64,000 nucleotides of DNA, taken from positions 13,893,001 through 13,957,000 of the forward strand of contig OX291547.1 of assembly GCA_946406115.1 (NCBI GenBank), written 5' to 3'. Shown here piece by piece: positions 45,001 through 55,137 of the stretch (its first letter is position 1; the number at the start of each line of letters is the position of its first letter). A model generated the notes under the pieces. It had not been told where the DNA came from and made no database searches. It saw only the letters and a program-made list of their open reading frames with translations. The DNA is from Apoda limacodes. Its lineage: Eukaryota; Arthropoda; Insecta; Lepidoptera; Limacodidae. The translations under genes and the position numbers were made by a program.

Positions 45001-45416
45001 TGTACAACAATACCCTTCACCTCAGTACCGGGTTTACCCCGAATGAGTTATTGTACGGTCGGAAGACGAGGTTGGCGATGGATGGGAAGACTAGTGAAGT
45101 GGTAAGCGAGAGTGAGTTAGAGGAAATGAGGAGGAGAGCTAGAGAGAAGTTGGTGGAAACTAGTAAAAGGCGAAATGAATATTTCGATAGAACGCACCGG
45201 TTGGTGAATTTCCAGATAGGAGATTTAGTGAAGGTGCGTCGTCACAATAAATCTAGTGCTATGCTTAAACAAATAAAAAAGTTCTCTTTACTATACGAGG
45301 GGCCTTATGTGGTTGCGGCAGTCCCCTTCCCGAATGTATATGTTCTAATGAATCCAATCAACAAGCAAATAAGAGGGAAGTTCAATGCCATACATTTGTC
45401 TAGATATTACAGTTAG
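42003..45416 (+). CDS. pol: Pol polyprotein (G-patch, protease, RT, RNase H, integrase)
   Basis: Numbering is from ATG 42003 (1137 residues), though translation probably enters from gag by frameshift. Residues 1-36 match a G-patch (GWLPGLGLGRGNGI, then GLGF). Protease: DTGSD at 107 and RPVILGFDW. RT: DLNNAYFQIPL, LPQGLKTSVGSF and the catalytic YLDD at 442-445. RNase H: D592, E633, D658. Integrase: zinc-binding H809, H814, C844, C847; catalytic D876, D934, E969, with 34 residues between the last two and NITERVNRELG instead of the common GQTERVN form. A GPY-like module (YEGPYVV) lies at about 1098. The PR-RT-RH-IN order is Ty3/gypsy. All catalytic residues are present, so it could be active. 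Confidence 0.96.
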   Translation: MLDVGWLPGLGLGRGNGILRPIILKGQATTQGLGFRNDDVLSDPVVGVRDRLLDKANEGLGPLSVRVTPGVNSVFEEEEKAVGCEGEVLKCEMKVNIWEEWVDCLLDTGSDITCVSEEFVFRHKDRTDMAVFPIRCLQIRGAVGQRSSKIQKAVVLPLMLGKHRLDSPFLIVPKLIRPVILGFDWMRLHGVILKMGPTRVVITITIDGEEVSLDLRNREINCVSSVSPLVGAPALHHDKLEENILVGLEIGHVGRALLKGVIVKYKDLFTGELGRANCYEHTIIMKSEEPVMKRSYPVPYAYRDQMGRKLGQMEKQGIISRASTPYCSPLTFRFKSDGDLRVLLDAREINKVMIAESEAPPVQLDVLNSFHGVRFISTIDLNNAYFQIPLAEGSKRYTGFTFNGKSYVYNVLPQGLKTSVGSFSRAMDRILGQEVRTFCVNYLDDLAILTSGDLQEHLGHLDVVLGRLRKAGLTCNLSKCRFVCAEVKMLGHIIDTEGIRTDPQKLEAIRDFPAPKKIKHLRAFLGLCNYYRRFIPRYSELIRPLCRLLGKGIHWRWDMSAREAFEGLKGAFMSTIRLHHPDIGSPYILQVDSSGVGVAGVLYQGQGEDMKVLGYCSRSLRGAELRWTVTEQELWAVIYGIKKFETYLRGAKVIIRTDHKALTFMKSCRLFNSRVTRWILFLEQFDYTMEHIKGKDNLVADVLSRYLPEGLSIQEDKVLGPEISYMGVTLDRELRSDLTRLCEYQAEDTLLRLLREQVEGRGAATGRLKRIGVLSRIIDGVLCFVGSGRNRVVPFLPSVLQERVILQVHTEMGHLGALKTVKLMRDRYYWPNLRRRVKEVISRCHICQLSKPNNVNLVGSCKSILPGEIGDVVMADLYGPLPKGKYGLSYLLVVQDSFSKYLKLFELRKATAKGVVSRIRLYGRFIKPKTILTDNGSQFVSREWKESLAGMGIRPIYTTVRNPRPNITERVNRELGRLFRTYCHKNHKGWVDQVRRIEDLYNNTLHLSTGFTPNELLYGRKTRLAMDGKTSEVVSESELEEMRRRAREKLVETSKRRNEYFDRTHRLVNFQIGDLVKVRRHNKSSAMLKQIKKFSLLYEGPYVVAAVPFPNVYVLMNPINKQIRGKFNAIHLSRYYS

Positions 45417-45660
45417 TCAATGCTGTTATTCCGTTTTCCCGGGGCGACGGCTGAGATGGGGGAGGGGGGGGGGGGGGATTGGGAGAAAATCATTTTTTTT
45501 TGATTAACTTGTATCGTGGTCATTATTCAAAGAGGAGTGTATTAATATAAATAAACGATATCTATTGGTGACGGAGTTTCTTCTTGATACCCTGTCGAGT
45601 ATACCTTTAAGAAACAAGTCACAACTGATAAGTGTACATTTATGACTTGTTGGGGAGGAT
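45417..45660 (+). other. 3' untranslated stretch with purine tracts
   Basis: There is no env or other ORF between pol and the 3' LTR. A long purine tract (GATGGGGGAGGGGGG, about 45454-45478) and a shorter one immediately before the LTR (TTGGGGAGGAT) are the candidates for the polypurine tract that primes plus-strand DNA. The one touching the LTR is the more likely. Confidence 0.7.
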
Positions 45661-48600
45661 TGTAGTGGACCCAAGCCTTTAATAGAGAGTTGTAGCAATC
45701 CGGACCCCACGACACGGTGTTGATTTGCTAAATTAAGTCTTAAGAGAACAGGTAAATTAAAGAAAATGGGATTCATTAATAATAAATATAAATTAGATCA
45801 ATCACCTTCGTAATTCATACCAATCGAATACTATCGAGATCGATGAAACATTAAGTGAGTGAGTGGCCCGGATGTCCTCACCGGTCTTAGATTAATATAT
45901 TTATATCTACGCCATAAGGCGTAAATCGCAGTGGGATCCTAAAATCATCAACACAAAGAAAAATAATTACTCGTTAAATACGACCGATTCGTAAAGTAGC
46001 AGATAACCAGGAGGTTAAAATATATGGAGAATATCGATCGATTATTTTCAGTTAATTGTTATAAATATCGTAGGGTGCGAGAGGGATAGTAGAGTAGGCT
46101 CCGCGCCGCTTACGACGAGCCTTCAATGTGTAAATTAATCGAAGCTGTATAATCGAGTCACAAAGAAGCGGAGAAACTAGTTCGGCAGGTAAAGAGTTTA
46201 GTAGAATCGGGTGACGATTTCGATATGATTGTTCGATTATTACTATAAAGTAACTGGCCACTAAAATGCGAAGCACGTGGGTACACGTGGAAGTAAAATA
46301 AAGAAGAAATTAACTGGCGCCACAATCCCTAGACACGCCACGTGTTCAGGCCGCGTCTATCGGGGGGGAGGGGAGAACGGTTATAAGCGATAGGCGTCAG
46401 TTGCGGCACCCTTTTCCACTGTCGTCGTACCGAGAGGCTGGCCGTGCTCGAGATTCCTGAGGAAGCGGGGAGGACAGGACGAACAAAGATTTGAAGAAAT
46501 TTAATACCGACGCCGTGCACGTTTCGCCTACATCAAATATCAGTAAGTGTCTTTTGTGAGAACTGAGGCTAGCAATGTCAACTTATTATTGATGGGTTTG
46601 TACTATGGGGCTTTGTGAGGGACTTCCTTTATACCATGGCGTAAGGACTGTGTAAGGGACCGTGTAAGATGCCACCTTGGTTAAAGTGAAGGGTTGGTTG
46701 GGGAAAATTGAAAGTGGTTGACTTTTTGGTTGGGATTCTAGTTGTAAATTTGGAGTAGAGAAGGGAAAAACCCTTGCTTATTAAAAATGCAGAGGTAGTT
46801 TGTTGACATTGTTGGCTATGTACTCTTAAAGGAAAAGAGATTGCCGATTTCTGCAGAAAATTTAGTGGAGAAAAGGGCTCCTGCCGGGATCGGCGTCTCT
46901 TAACATGATGTTGTAAATTTTGTGATACTTTGTGGGAAGAAACCCCGTAATTAGGCTCTGATCTGATTAGTTAAGAAATCGTTTAAGATTAGGGTTAAGG
47001 TCAGGCAACCCTTGTGTAAATCCTGTCCTGTGTATATGTATATCTTATTGATGAAAGCCCTACGCAAGTCCTAAGCATCGACTTCGCGCTTTGATCGGAC
47101 TCGAGGTGACGGGGCATGCTTACATGACTTGGCAGGCAACCCTTGTGTAAATCCTGTCCTGTGTATATGTATATCTTATTGATGAAAGCCCTACGCAAGT
47201 CCTGAGCATCGACTTCGCGCTTTGATCGGACTCGAGGTGACGGGGCATGCTTACATGACTTGGCAGGCAACCCTTGTGTAAATCCTGTCCTGTGTATATG
47301 TATATCTTATTGATGAAAGCCCTACGCAAGTCCTGAGCATCGACTTCGCGCTTTGATCGGACTCGAGGTGACGGGGCATGCTTACATGACTTGGCAGGCA
47401 ACCCTTGTGTAAATCCTGTCCTGTGTATATGTATATCTTATTGATGAAAGCCCTACGCAAGTCCTGAGCATCGACTTCGCGCTTTGATCGGACTCGAGGT
47501 GACGGGGCATGCTTACATGACTTGGCAGGCAACCCTTGTGTGAATCCTGTCCTGTGTATATGTATCTTCATTGATGAAAATCCTACACGCTTTGGTAGAC
47601 GCTCATTAGAATGGTACAGTTATGTTACATGTAATTGATGGTTATGTTAATGATATCTCTATATCCGCTACTTACTATCTCAATCATTTTAGTCCCGATG
47701 TCTTGTTGCGTTGCGGTATGGGTGACCCCCAAAGCAAGCAGACCCTTGGTAGATAGAGGTAGGTGAGGACGGGGCAATCACAGTAGGGGTTCTTCAAGCG
47801 GGGTCTGGCTTGTTATAAGATTAGGGAAGATTGGGGCTTGATGTTAGAGACATACTAGGATAACTGCAGGCTTCAGGAATCTAAGGGTGTGAGGGGGCTG
47901 ATAAAACCTAAATCTGGGTTGGCTCCAGTTCCACCCTTCACCGGCGTCGAGTGGGGAAGCTGAACTGTTAGATGCCGTTTAGGTAATGGGTGGCTAAAAT
48001 TTAATGTGGGATTTTTAACCCAATCTCCTTAAGGAATCCATAGATAAATAGTACCTCCACTCCACCCATTATTGCGACGGATAGATTTGGAAAGCTAAGT
48101 ATTATTGTGTTCATATTTAAATATTTGTTTCCTGTGTAAAAATAAACGTAAACCTCATATGTTTTTCAGAGCCGCGACATTAATCTAGAGAGTCTAATTT
48201 TTAATTAGACTATCTAAGCTTTATTTTATTGCTTTATACTGTTTAATTTATGTTTTGACTAAGCCATTTAAGATAAAGATGACAGAACTTCAACATTGAC
48301 CAAACTTTATTAACAGGCTATGAGGTGACGTTAGTGGGTCAGGATTTGTTCTATTCTTCGCCATGAATCACCCCGTTGAAGACGTATTAGTATAATCATA
48401 CACAATTCTCTACTAACTGATGAGGCTCTGAATTGTTGTATGGAAAGCCGAAACGTTAAGTTCTAAACACTCAGAAAGGGCTAACCCTTACTTGATCTGG
48501 CTAATGCGCCGGGTCCTGAGTGTGGATATGTCTTCCTTACAATCCACCTTAAACATATTTATTGTGTGTCAAACTAGGTGTTCTGTCGCCTTAATTACTC

Positions 48601-51394
48601 TGATGAACAATTCACCACTTAACCATGTGCGTAATCGCACACCTATTTTATTATTTCTTGTGAACTTAGCTTGCACGGCATATGTTTCGGGCGAGTATAG
48701 CTTCTCCGGACTAGCGGCTATTTAAACTTAAGGAGCCTCGGGTTCGAACCGACCGATCGTAGGTTATATTCAAATAATAACGAGATGGTCCCTTTAGTTC
48801 CGTAGTTAGTCATAGTAGTAAGGATAAATACATGGTCGTCTGGTTGTTTGCCACCTCCGCAGCGTTATAAATGTAGGAGTTGGCGGGGAGCACTACTTAC
48901 CTATCCTAAAGAACAGTTTAAGGCACGGTGTACGAAGGATAAAGGTTATCTATTAACTCAATTACTAAATGACAGGAGGGCGAAGCCACAAGGTAAGCTA
49001 GTTTGATTAAACCTATCTACGAGTCTGTCAGGAGTTGGTCGTTATATACCTTCCTTGTTAAAGGTTCCAAGACGTCAGTCAGATAATAAGTACGATACAA
49101 TTGACAACCGCTTAAGGCCAGACGGTACCCTAGGCCCTTAAGGCTATTCAAATTCAAGTTATACATAATTAATTTTCAATATTCATTTTAGCGATCAAGT
49201 AGGAACAACCTAGTGTATGAGTTAGGCGAGCGTTAGGTTTTGTCTCAATTTTATAGTTTTGTTTTCATAAACTTTATATTCTAGTGTAGATAATCGCCAT
49301 AGCTTGTAACCATAAACTCAATTTTAGATCTAAGAACGAAATTCGTACTGACCGGGTCGCGAGATACTAAACCAAAACCGAACCAACGTAAATTAGTCGA
49401 AGGAAGGTCGAGTAACACGATTAGACTCTGTACCTGCGCAGAAGACTAAAATGTGAACTCTGCGCACCCACGTGACCACGAGACGCCAGCTGGGCACTTC
49501 GACGCACAGGCAAATGTATGGAAAGTCTGACCGGTTAGTCTTTAATTGGCCGAAGGGATAATTCGGTGGCGGGCCCAATAATTCTGAATAGAACAACTTA
49601 CGAACCCTTAAGGAATGGTTGTATATGTGAATTTTCCTGGATGATTCCCAGTTAGGGTTACCCGTAAACGACCTGGAAACTAGGATTGGTAGATTTAGAT
49701 AGACTTCCATACTAAATCGTCCGCCCTTAGCGCCCTCTATAAGACCTCCTCAATATCTCCATTATTAGACAGTTAGCTAAGATATCGATCGACCGAGTAA
49801 TTCCACGATTATTACACAGATGGCGTGAGTTTCAGTGGTAAAATAATAATCATGAATGTATGTGGATTTCTGGATACCTACGGTTAGGACTATGTTATAA
49901 CTTTATTTAAAGGGTAGGCTGTAGATGTATTTCAGGGTTACATTTACTTCTAATTTGTTAGTTTGTCTTTACGGCGATTCTACATATATTATTATAAGAT
50001 TAGATTAGAAGAGAAGCTAGTAAGGATAGTGGTAGTCTTTTTATATACTTAGATTGCCTTTGGGGTGGCTTCTCGAATACCATTACGACTTTATAATTTC
50101 ACTTAGGGGTTGTTAACGGGTTGTCAACAGGCTCTTTATGCAATTACTAAACTTATCGGTCAGTCTGTGGTGCATTCTTAAGTGTTATTGAGAGGGTTGT
50201 GTAATTTACGTAAGGGCCAGGCCGCGAGTATATTCGTTTTTATCTATATATATATTCAATCTGTTAGTTCATCCGTATGGTGACCTTTCATATTACATTA
50301 CAGTTTTATAACTTCGCTTAAGAGATCGATAGCTAGTCTACTAATAATTTATCTATGTACTTAATAGGTCCGCTTGTCTCCCTAATGCCTTATATATGTT
50401 GTTATTAGTTCCGACCTTCACTTAAGCGCAAGCTAGAGAACTGGTGACAGGTTAGTTGTGTAGGTTATAGGTTAATTAAGGGATCAATAGCGTACCTGCT
50501 AATAATTTATTTAGTTATTAAATAGGTCTGTCTGTCTCTTAAATGATTTTGTTATATTATAAGTGTATAAATTTAGTTAAGGGGAAGCCAGTGAGCTTAT
50601 TAGTGGTTAGTACTTTCATATGTCTAAGGGTTCTTCCTTTTAAGGTGATTTTCCTACATTACTATGAGGTTACAAGTTTACTTAAGGGCAAGATAACTAG
50701 TGTATCGATGGACTACTTACCGTTTAAGAGTTCTCCTTTAAGGCGATTTCATACATTACTATAGGATTACGACTTCACTTAAGGGGTATGCGGTCATAGT
50801 CGTTATAACTTCAAGGCCTATCGTGTTCGAGGGGTAACCGTGTTATTACGAGACATGTTCGGAGTTGTAAGGAGGTAGCTAGGCTGGTGAATAGGGTGAC
50901 TTAGGCTAGGGTACTTCGACTACGTTAGGATAATAAATCGCATATATTTTAATCTGAAACTCGCATTTAGTAATTTAAATTCTGGTCTAATGCTAATCAG
51001 GACTTAGTGGTTCTGCGGTTAAGGATTAGTTATAGGCCATTGCTTTTAATGTAGGTATAATGTAAAATTAGGGTTTTGATTTTGTTCTTTCACACCTGGG
51101 ACTGATTGAATCCATACCTTTTAGGATCTGGGGTTATTATCGGTCACAACGAGGGGTCCAAATAGACGATTACGCCATTAGACGATCACAGCCAAATAAA
51201 ATATTAGCTTTCTTTAATAATAACATTAACGGTTACAAAATACTATTAACATTTCTTTATAATAATAGAGACAACAATAATATGTTAGAATTACACATGT
51301 CTTCACGTATTCAAATTGGCGAGTACGTCGGTATACTCCACGTGAGTTCAAATTTATAATTTTATTATTTTTATAAACGGGGGGGGTTTCTACA
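45661..51394 (+). repeat. 3' LTR, 5,734 bp
   Basis: Collinear with the 5' LTR at +17,047 throughout. All predicted small ORFs inside it translate identically, and even the 8-base G run near the end has the same length. It contains the same TATA box (46060), 131-bp array, AATAAA (46297-46302) and decayed array. GAGT follows directly. Confidence 0.95.
47004..47587 (+). repeat. 131-bp tandem repeat in 3' LTR
   Basis: The same copy number, unit starts (offset 17,047) and the same single variant in the first unit as in the 5' LTR. Copy number has therefore not changed since insertion, although such arrays usually mutate fast. Confidence 0.95.
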
Positions 51395-51481
51395 GAGTAT
51401 AATGAAATAGATTTTAGGCTTCCATCGAGCCTTCGCACAATATAATCTGTAATTATTAGCTATTTAATTTGCAACTATATG

Positions 51482-52775
51482 TAGGGGAGACCGAGGGGAT
51501 TTGAAACAAAAGTGATTTGAAACAGTCCTAATTTCTTGAAACTTAAAACCGTTAGCGAGTTGGCAATGCCGCTTTTCAACCACTTTCCTCCGCCCGCTGA
51601 CGTGTCAGTTCGCGTCGGTGGTATAAGTTGCGCGGTTGTGGAGTTCTGCTTGCCATGTGACAAAAATCGTGAAAAGTAAGTTTTTAACGTTTTTTTACGA
51701 TGCCTATATTTCGACAAGGGTTTTGTATTTTGGTTTATGTTATATATTTTTCGTAAGCTCATTAACTAAAGATTTATTATATATATTTGGTACAATTAAT
51801 TTCTGTGTATTTGCTTCTTGATTGTGAATTAAATAAAAATTGGAAGGTTTTTTCTTACTGAGGAGATTTGAAATAGCCTGTTTCAACTCTCCTCGTTTTC
51901 AATTTTATATCAGATAGCAGTCAATAAATAACTTTTAAACTGCGCTGCTGCTAACTTAAGCCTAAGAACCAAGGAATCCAGAACTTTTAACTTTAGATTG
52001 GCTGCAGAATATAATAAAAAAATACCTTCTTCTTGACTAAGCATGTAATGGCTGAAGAGAGGCTTCGATCTTTTATGAAACGTTCTGTTCTTTCTCTGAG
52101 ACTAGCTAAACCTACAAGTATCGCTCGAGCTACAAGTTTTAATAGAACAAACTTCAACTTTTTATTTTTCAAAATTATACTTAAATATTTGAAGAAATAT
52201 TGATCTAGACTGATTGTAATACTTAAGAAACGACTGTCAGGTAATAATTATTTTATGTCAAATATTAAGAATATGTAAAACAATTTGTTTATCTGACTGT
52301 TATTTTAATTAATGTTACAAATAGGACGTTATGGTACTTTTGTGATGTTTTAATTTTAAGGAGTTGATTATTTGTATTAGATCTGTAGTTACCTAATTAA
52401 CTGATATATCAGAACAAAATATTAATAAAAAGTTTGTTTCGTACTTGAAAAGTTTTATTTTAATAAATACCTTTAAATTATATCATCATTTTTATTTTAC
52501 AGCCCTTAAAACTTTTCAAAAATCATATGTTTCAACTCTCCTCGACCTCTGTTTCATCTTACCTCGGTATGAGGGGAGTTGAAACAAGTTGACTTGTTAC
52601 GGTTAAATCAATTTTTCACCACAATATTTAACGCTTACAATTTCTTTATATTAGTAATTCGCAAGTGTAAAGAATGACCTATCGATTGGTACTAATGTCA
52701 TACGATTTTTGTCTATAGTATTTGGTGTATGAAACAAAATATCAAAATTTTTTCAACTCCCCTCGGTCTACCCTA
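51482..52775. mobile_element. 1.3-kb terminal-inverted-repeat element
   Basis: The left end TAGGGGAGACCGAGGGG and the right end (reverse complement) TAGGGTAGACCGAGGGG match at 16 of 17 positions, followed on both sides by a GTTGAAAC/TTTGAAAC block. Shortened copies of the end motif occur inside at about 51885 and as an inverted pair at about 52528-52587. No transposase is recognised in the small ORFs. It starts 87 bp after the retrotransposon. Confidence 0.75.
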
Positions 52776-53306
52776 TGTCTTTCCGGGTTAAGATATGCGT
52801 TAGAGTTTCAACAAATAATTTAGACGTTACTAAGGAATTTTGTTTATTTAAAGTTTTTAAGGTATTATTCAAACGATAGGCTACAAAACATTATTTAAAT
52901 CGAAACGAACGTAAATAGAGACGATATGTGTCTACGCTGAAACCTTTTAAGGAGTTTGGTGGTCCGGAGGCTACTCACGAGGCAGCGTCAGGTGACGTTG
53001 TGATGTTTTAATTTTAATTTTGTATCTTAACATAGCACTTAACCTCACAACGATTTTAGGTCAACTATATATTTTTTTCATTTTCACTTTACAAATAAAA
53101 AATGTTTTCAATAAAATGATACATATTTTCTATTTAATTAGGATTATTTTTTATGTTATGTGAAAAATTTGATAGTTTAGAATAGTTTTAATAGTTTTTG
53201 ATTTAAATATGTATGACTGACATGCGACATATTTGGACGGACAAGATAAAACGATAATAGTCCTATTGAATAAATAACTACAAACGGTATTCTAAATCTA
53301 AATTAC
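52776..53306. other. Intron sequence, no feature recognised
   Basis: AT-rich intronic DNA of the DIP gene. Nothing else is seen. Confidence 0.45.
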
Positions 53307-53499
53307 CTTTAGTCTTTGTTCCCGCAAGGTCCCTTACAACTATATCTTGTCCATCTTCCCTCTTCCACAAAACTCTTGGAGGGGGCACTCCCCGGGCTCT
53401 ACATGATATTCTTGCTGTACCGCCTTCTGGTACCATCGTGTCTCCTGAAGTTTCTTCAGGAATGAAATCCGGAGGTATAACTACTTCTAAGAAACCCAT
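53307..53499 (-). CDS. DIP/lachesin-like gene, exon for N-terminal half of Ig2
   Basis: Acceptor TTATTCTTTTCAG at 53512-53500, donor AAAG|GTAATT at 53306. It encodes MGFLEVVIPPDFIPEETSGD, then VPEGGTARISCRARGVPPP and VLWKREDGQDIVV. EVVxPPD is the family hallmark at the Ig1/Ig2 border; ISC and VLWKRED carry the first cysteine and core tryptophan of Ig2. Entry phase is 0 and exit phase 1. A SINE begins only about 18 bp upstream of the acceptor. Confidence 0.92.
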
Positions 53500-53517
53500 C
53501 TGAAAAGAATAACATTC

Positions 53518-53770
53518 TATCGGCTCTTTGGCTCAGTGGGCAATAACTGACTGCAGAATTGAGGGGCGTGGGTTTGATTCCCGCACAAGGTAAACATTTA
53601 TTATTCGTGTCTGTCTTCAGACTGGGTGTTTTTTTTGTATTATATGTATTTATTTACACAAAAAGGTATATTATATGTATTTTTTGTCGATTTTATAGCA
53701 GAAGCTTTGCTTTGGGACCAGACAGCGCTGTGTTGAGTGCCCAAAAATATTTAAATAAAATAAAAAAAAA
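53518..53770 (+). mobile_element. tRNA-derived SINE (Metulj-like), complete head
   Basis: TGGCTCAGTGGG (53529-53540, box A) and GGTTTGATTCC (53571-53581, box B) form a tRNA-like pol III promoter. The body then has CTTCAGACTGGGTGTT and AGCGCTGTGTTGAGTGCCC, ending in an A-rich tail (about 53750-53770). It is antisense to the gene and next to the exon at 53307-53499. Confidence 0.85.
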
Positions 53771-54195
53771 TAGTGTTTACCTAATTTATATCAAAAATAT
53801 TTTAAAATAAATTTTAAATGTTTTTTTTATTCTGATCTATAACTTCCTACTGGGTGTATATTCACGACTTTTAAACTGATAGGAAATGTAATTTATATAG
53901 GTGCAGCGGTTGTTCCTCTAATAGATAAAAAAGCTTTTAATCATTGAGCTTTTATGTTTGTTTATACTAGAGGAGATGCCTTAAGTAAGATACGTTAAGA
54001 ACATTATGTCAAAAAAGAAATACTAATAACTACATTACGTGCCATACGCTGAAAGGCCATCGATATGGAAAGGCCCGTTTCATCCAGTGACTAAGTAAAG
54101 CGTGGCCCATACACCAAGAGAAAGCAACATCGCGAAAAAGAGCATTTTTGGCCGGCTGTTGCACACGTCTGGCAACTAGGAATGATTGCGTTTAT
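53771..54195. other. Intron sequence, no feature recognised
   Basis: AT-rich with a GC-richer stretch at about 54040-54180. Not assignable. Confidence 0.4.
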
Positions 54196-54430
54196 TTAAG
54201 GGTATATTCCAAATCCCGCCGAGTAATTATCGCCCGGTAAAGTTGAAAAATCATCCCGTTTTGGAACGGGAGTTTGACAGTTAATTTTCACACTGACGGG
54301 AGTGAATTTTAACCTTTTTTATGCCAGTGTAAAGAATTCAACTTGACAGTTGGGAAATTACTCTACCCCGTGCGTCCCAAACCCACTTTTTTAACTTCCT
54401 CGTTGCGATTTGGAACGCACCCTAAATATC
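54196..54430. mobile_element. Probable MITE, about 235 bp
   Basis: The left end AAGGGTATATTCCAAATC and the reverse complement of the right end TTAGGGTGCGTTCCAAATC are clearly related, each followed by a CGAG block. Inner segments also fold (CCCGTTTTGGAACGGG). It is non-coding; exact termini and target duplication are uncertain. Confidence 0.6.
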
Positions 54431-54865
54431 GTATTCGTCGTGTCATATCCTAATTTTTTTTTAATTATGTTCTATAAACCTTAATTAATATAAATTATAA
54501 TTGTTAGACATTTTTGTCGTTGATAAATACATAGCCTGAAGCTATTTTAGTATTTTTTATTGTAAAAACATAATAAAGCCGAAATAAACGAATCAAATCT
54601 GTATCATTTCTATATGACCTACTTACCATGCAACAAACTGTTCTGAACCGTTGGTCAAAAATGAAAATAGTATGTCGTCATACTATAATGTTGTGAATTG
54701 TGTTACACTACGCTACACTGGCGAACCTGAACCGATTTTGCATATTGATTGATACCGATTGATAAAGCAGTTGAATGAATAAATTTGGCGCAAATTAGAA
54801 ATGGAGATTGCTTATTCGTAGAATTGCTATGGTTTGCAATAAAAAAACTTATTTATTATAATTAA
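54431..54865. other. Intron sequence, no feature recognised
   Basis: AT-rich intronic sequence with no identifiable repeat. Confidence 0.4.
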
Positions 54866-54935
54866 GGAGTCACGGTAGGAATCCCACGCTGATAACCGAA
54901 TTCAGCGCGAGAGAAAGCGCGGGCAAAAGCTTGTA
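54866..54935 (+). mobile_element. Helitron 3' end fragment beside a splice donor
   Basis: AAGGAGTCACGGTAGGAATC, then CCACGCTGATAACCGAATTC and GCGCGGGCAAAAGCTTG are the last 70 bp of the Lep1-like family, with the terminal CTAG mutated to CTTG. It ends about 15 bp from the donor of the exon at 54952-55137. Confidence 0.75.
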
Positions 54936-54951
54936 TATATACAATACAAAC

Positions 54952-55137
54952 TTGGCTTTTCATTGGATCAGTGTTGATTTGACACATGTATTGTCCTCTA
55001 TCTTCTTCCTGCACGCTTTTGATATGTAGATACCAAGTTGAATGGTCACTGTGGGACACGGATACGCGAGAGTTGTGAGTGATGACGTGCTCATGGATGG
55101 CTTGAATTGCTTTAGTGTCGGCTTTTACCCAGCCCAC
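54952..55137 (-). CDS. DIP/lachesin-like gene, exon for C-terminal part of Ig1
   Basis: Acceptor TTTTATTGCAG at 55138, donor CAA|GTTTGT at 54951. The 62 codons are in phase 0 on both sides and include VGWVKADTKAIQAIHEHVIT (core tryptophan), SVSHSDHSTWYLHIKSVQEE and EDRGQYMCQINTDPMKSQ (second Ig1 cysteine). The last stretch is diagnostic for DIP/lachesin proteins. The donor is weaker than the others. The open frame runs past it into Helitron sequence, which explains the spurious extension of the ORF. Confidence 0.92.

Larger units (their letters stand above)
28614..51394 (+). mobile_element. Giant Ty3/gypsy-class LTR retrotransposon (22.8 kb)
   Basis: The element is bounded by two 5,734-bp direct repeats that start TGTAG and end CTACA, perfect inverted termini with the standard TG...CA. 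The host bases GAGT lie immediately before 28614 and immediately after 51394, a 4-bp target duplication as expected for Ty3/gypsy integrase. The order is LTR, 6.6-kb leader, gag, pol (protease, RT, RNase H, integrase), LTR; there is no env. Both ORFs are intact. It lies in a DIP-gene intron on the opposite strand to the gene. Its plus strand is visibly rich in G over C, unlike the flanks. Length is several times that of usual insect Ty3/gypsy elements (about 5-9 kb). Confidence 0.97.

Noticed and set aside
45417..45660. An env gene after pol
   Set aside because: Only 244 bp lie between pol and the LTR, with no membrane or signal-peptide ORF. The element is not an errantivirus-type unit.
28614..51394. 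The two long repeats being an assembly duplication
   Set aside because: Different sequence follows each copy, the ends are TG...CA, and host GAGT flanks both outer ends. An artefact would not make these.
53518..53600. Genuine tRNA gene
   Set aside because: Box A and B are present, but no acceptor stem closes and the sequence continues into a repeated SINE body.
54862..54951. C-terminal extension of the Ig1 exon ORF
   Set aside because: It is translated Helitron sequence after the splice donor. Joining at 54952 to the next exon restores the family sequence exactly.
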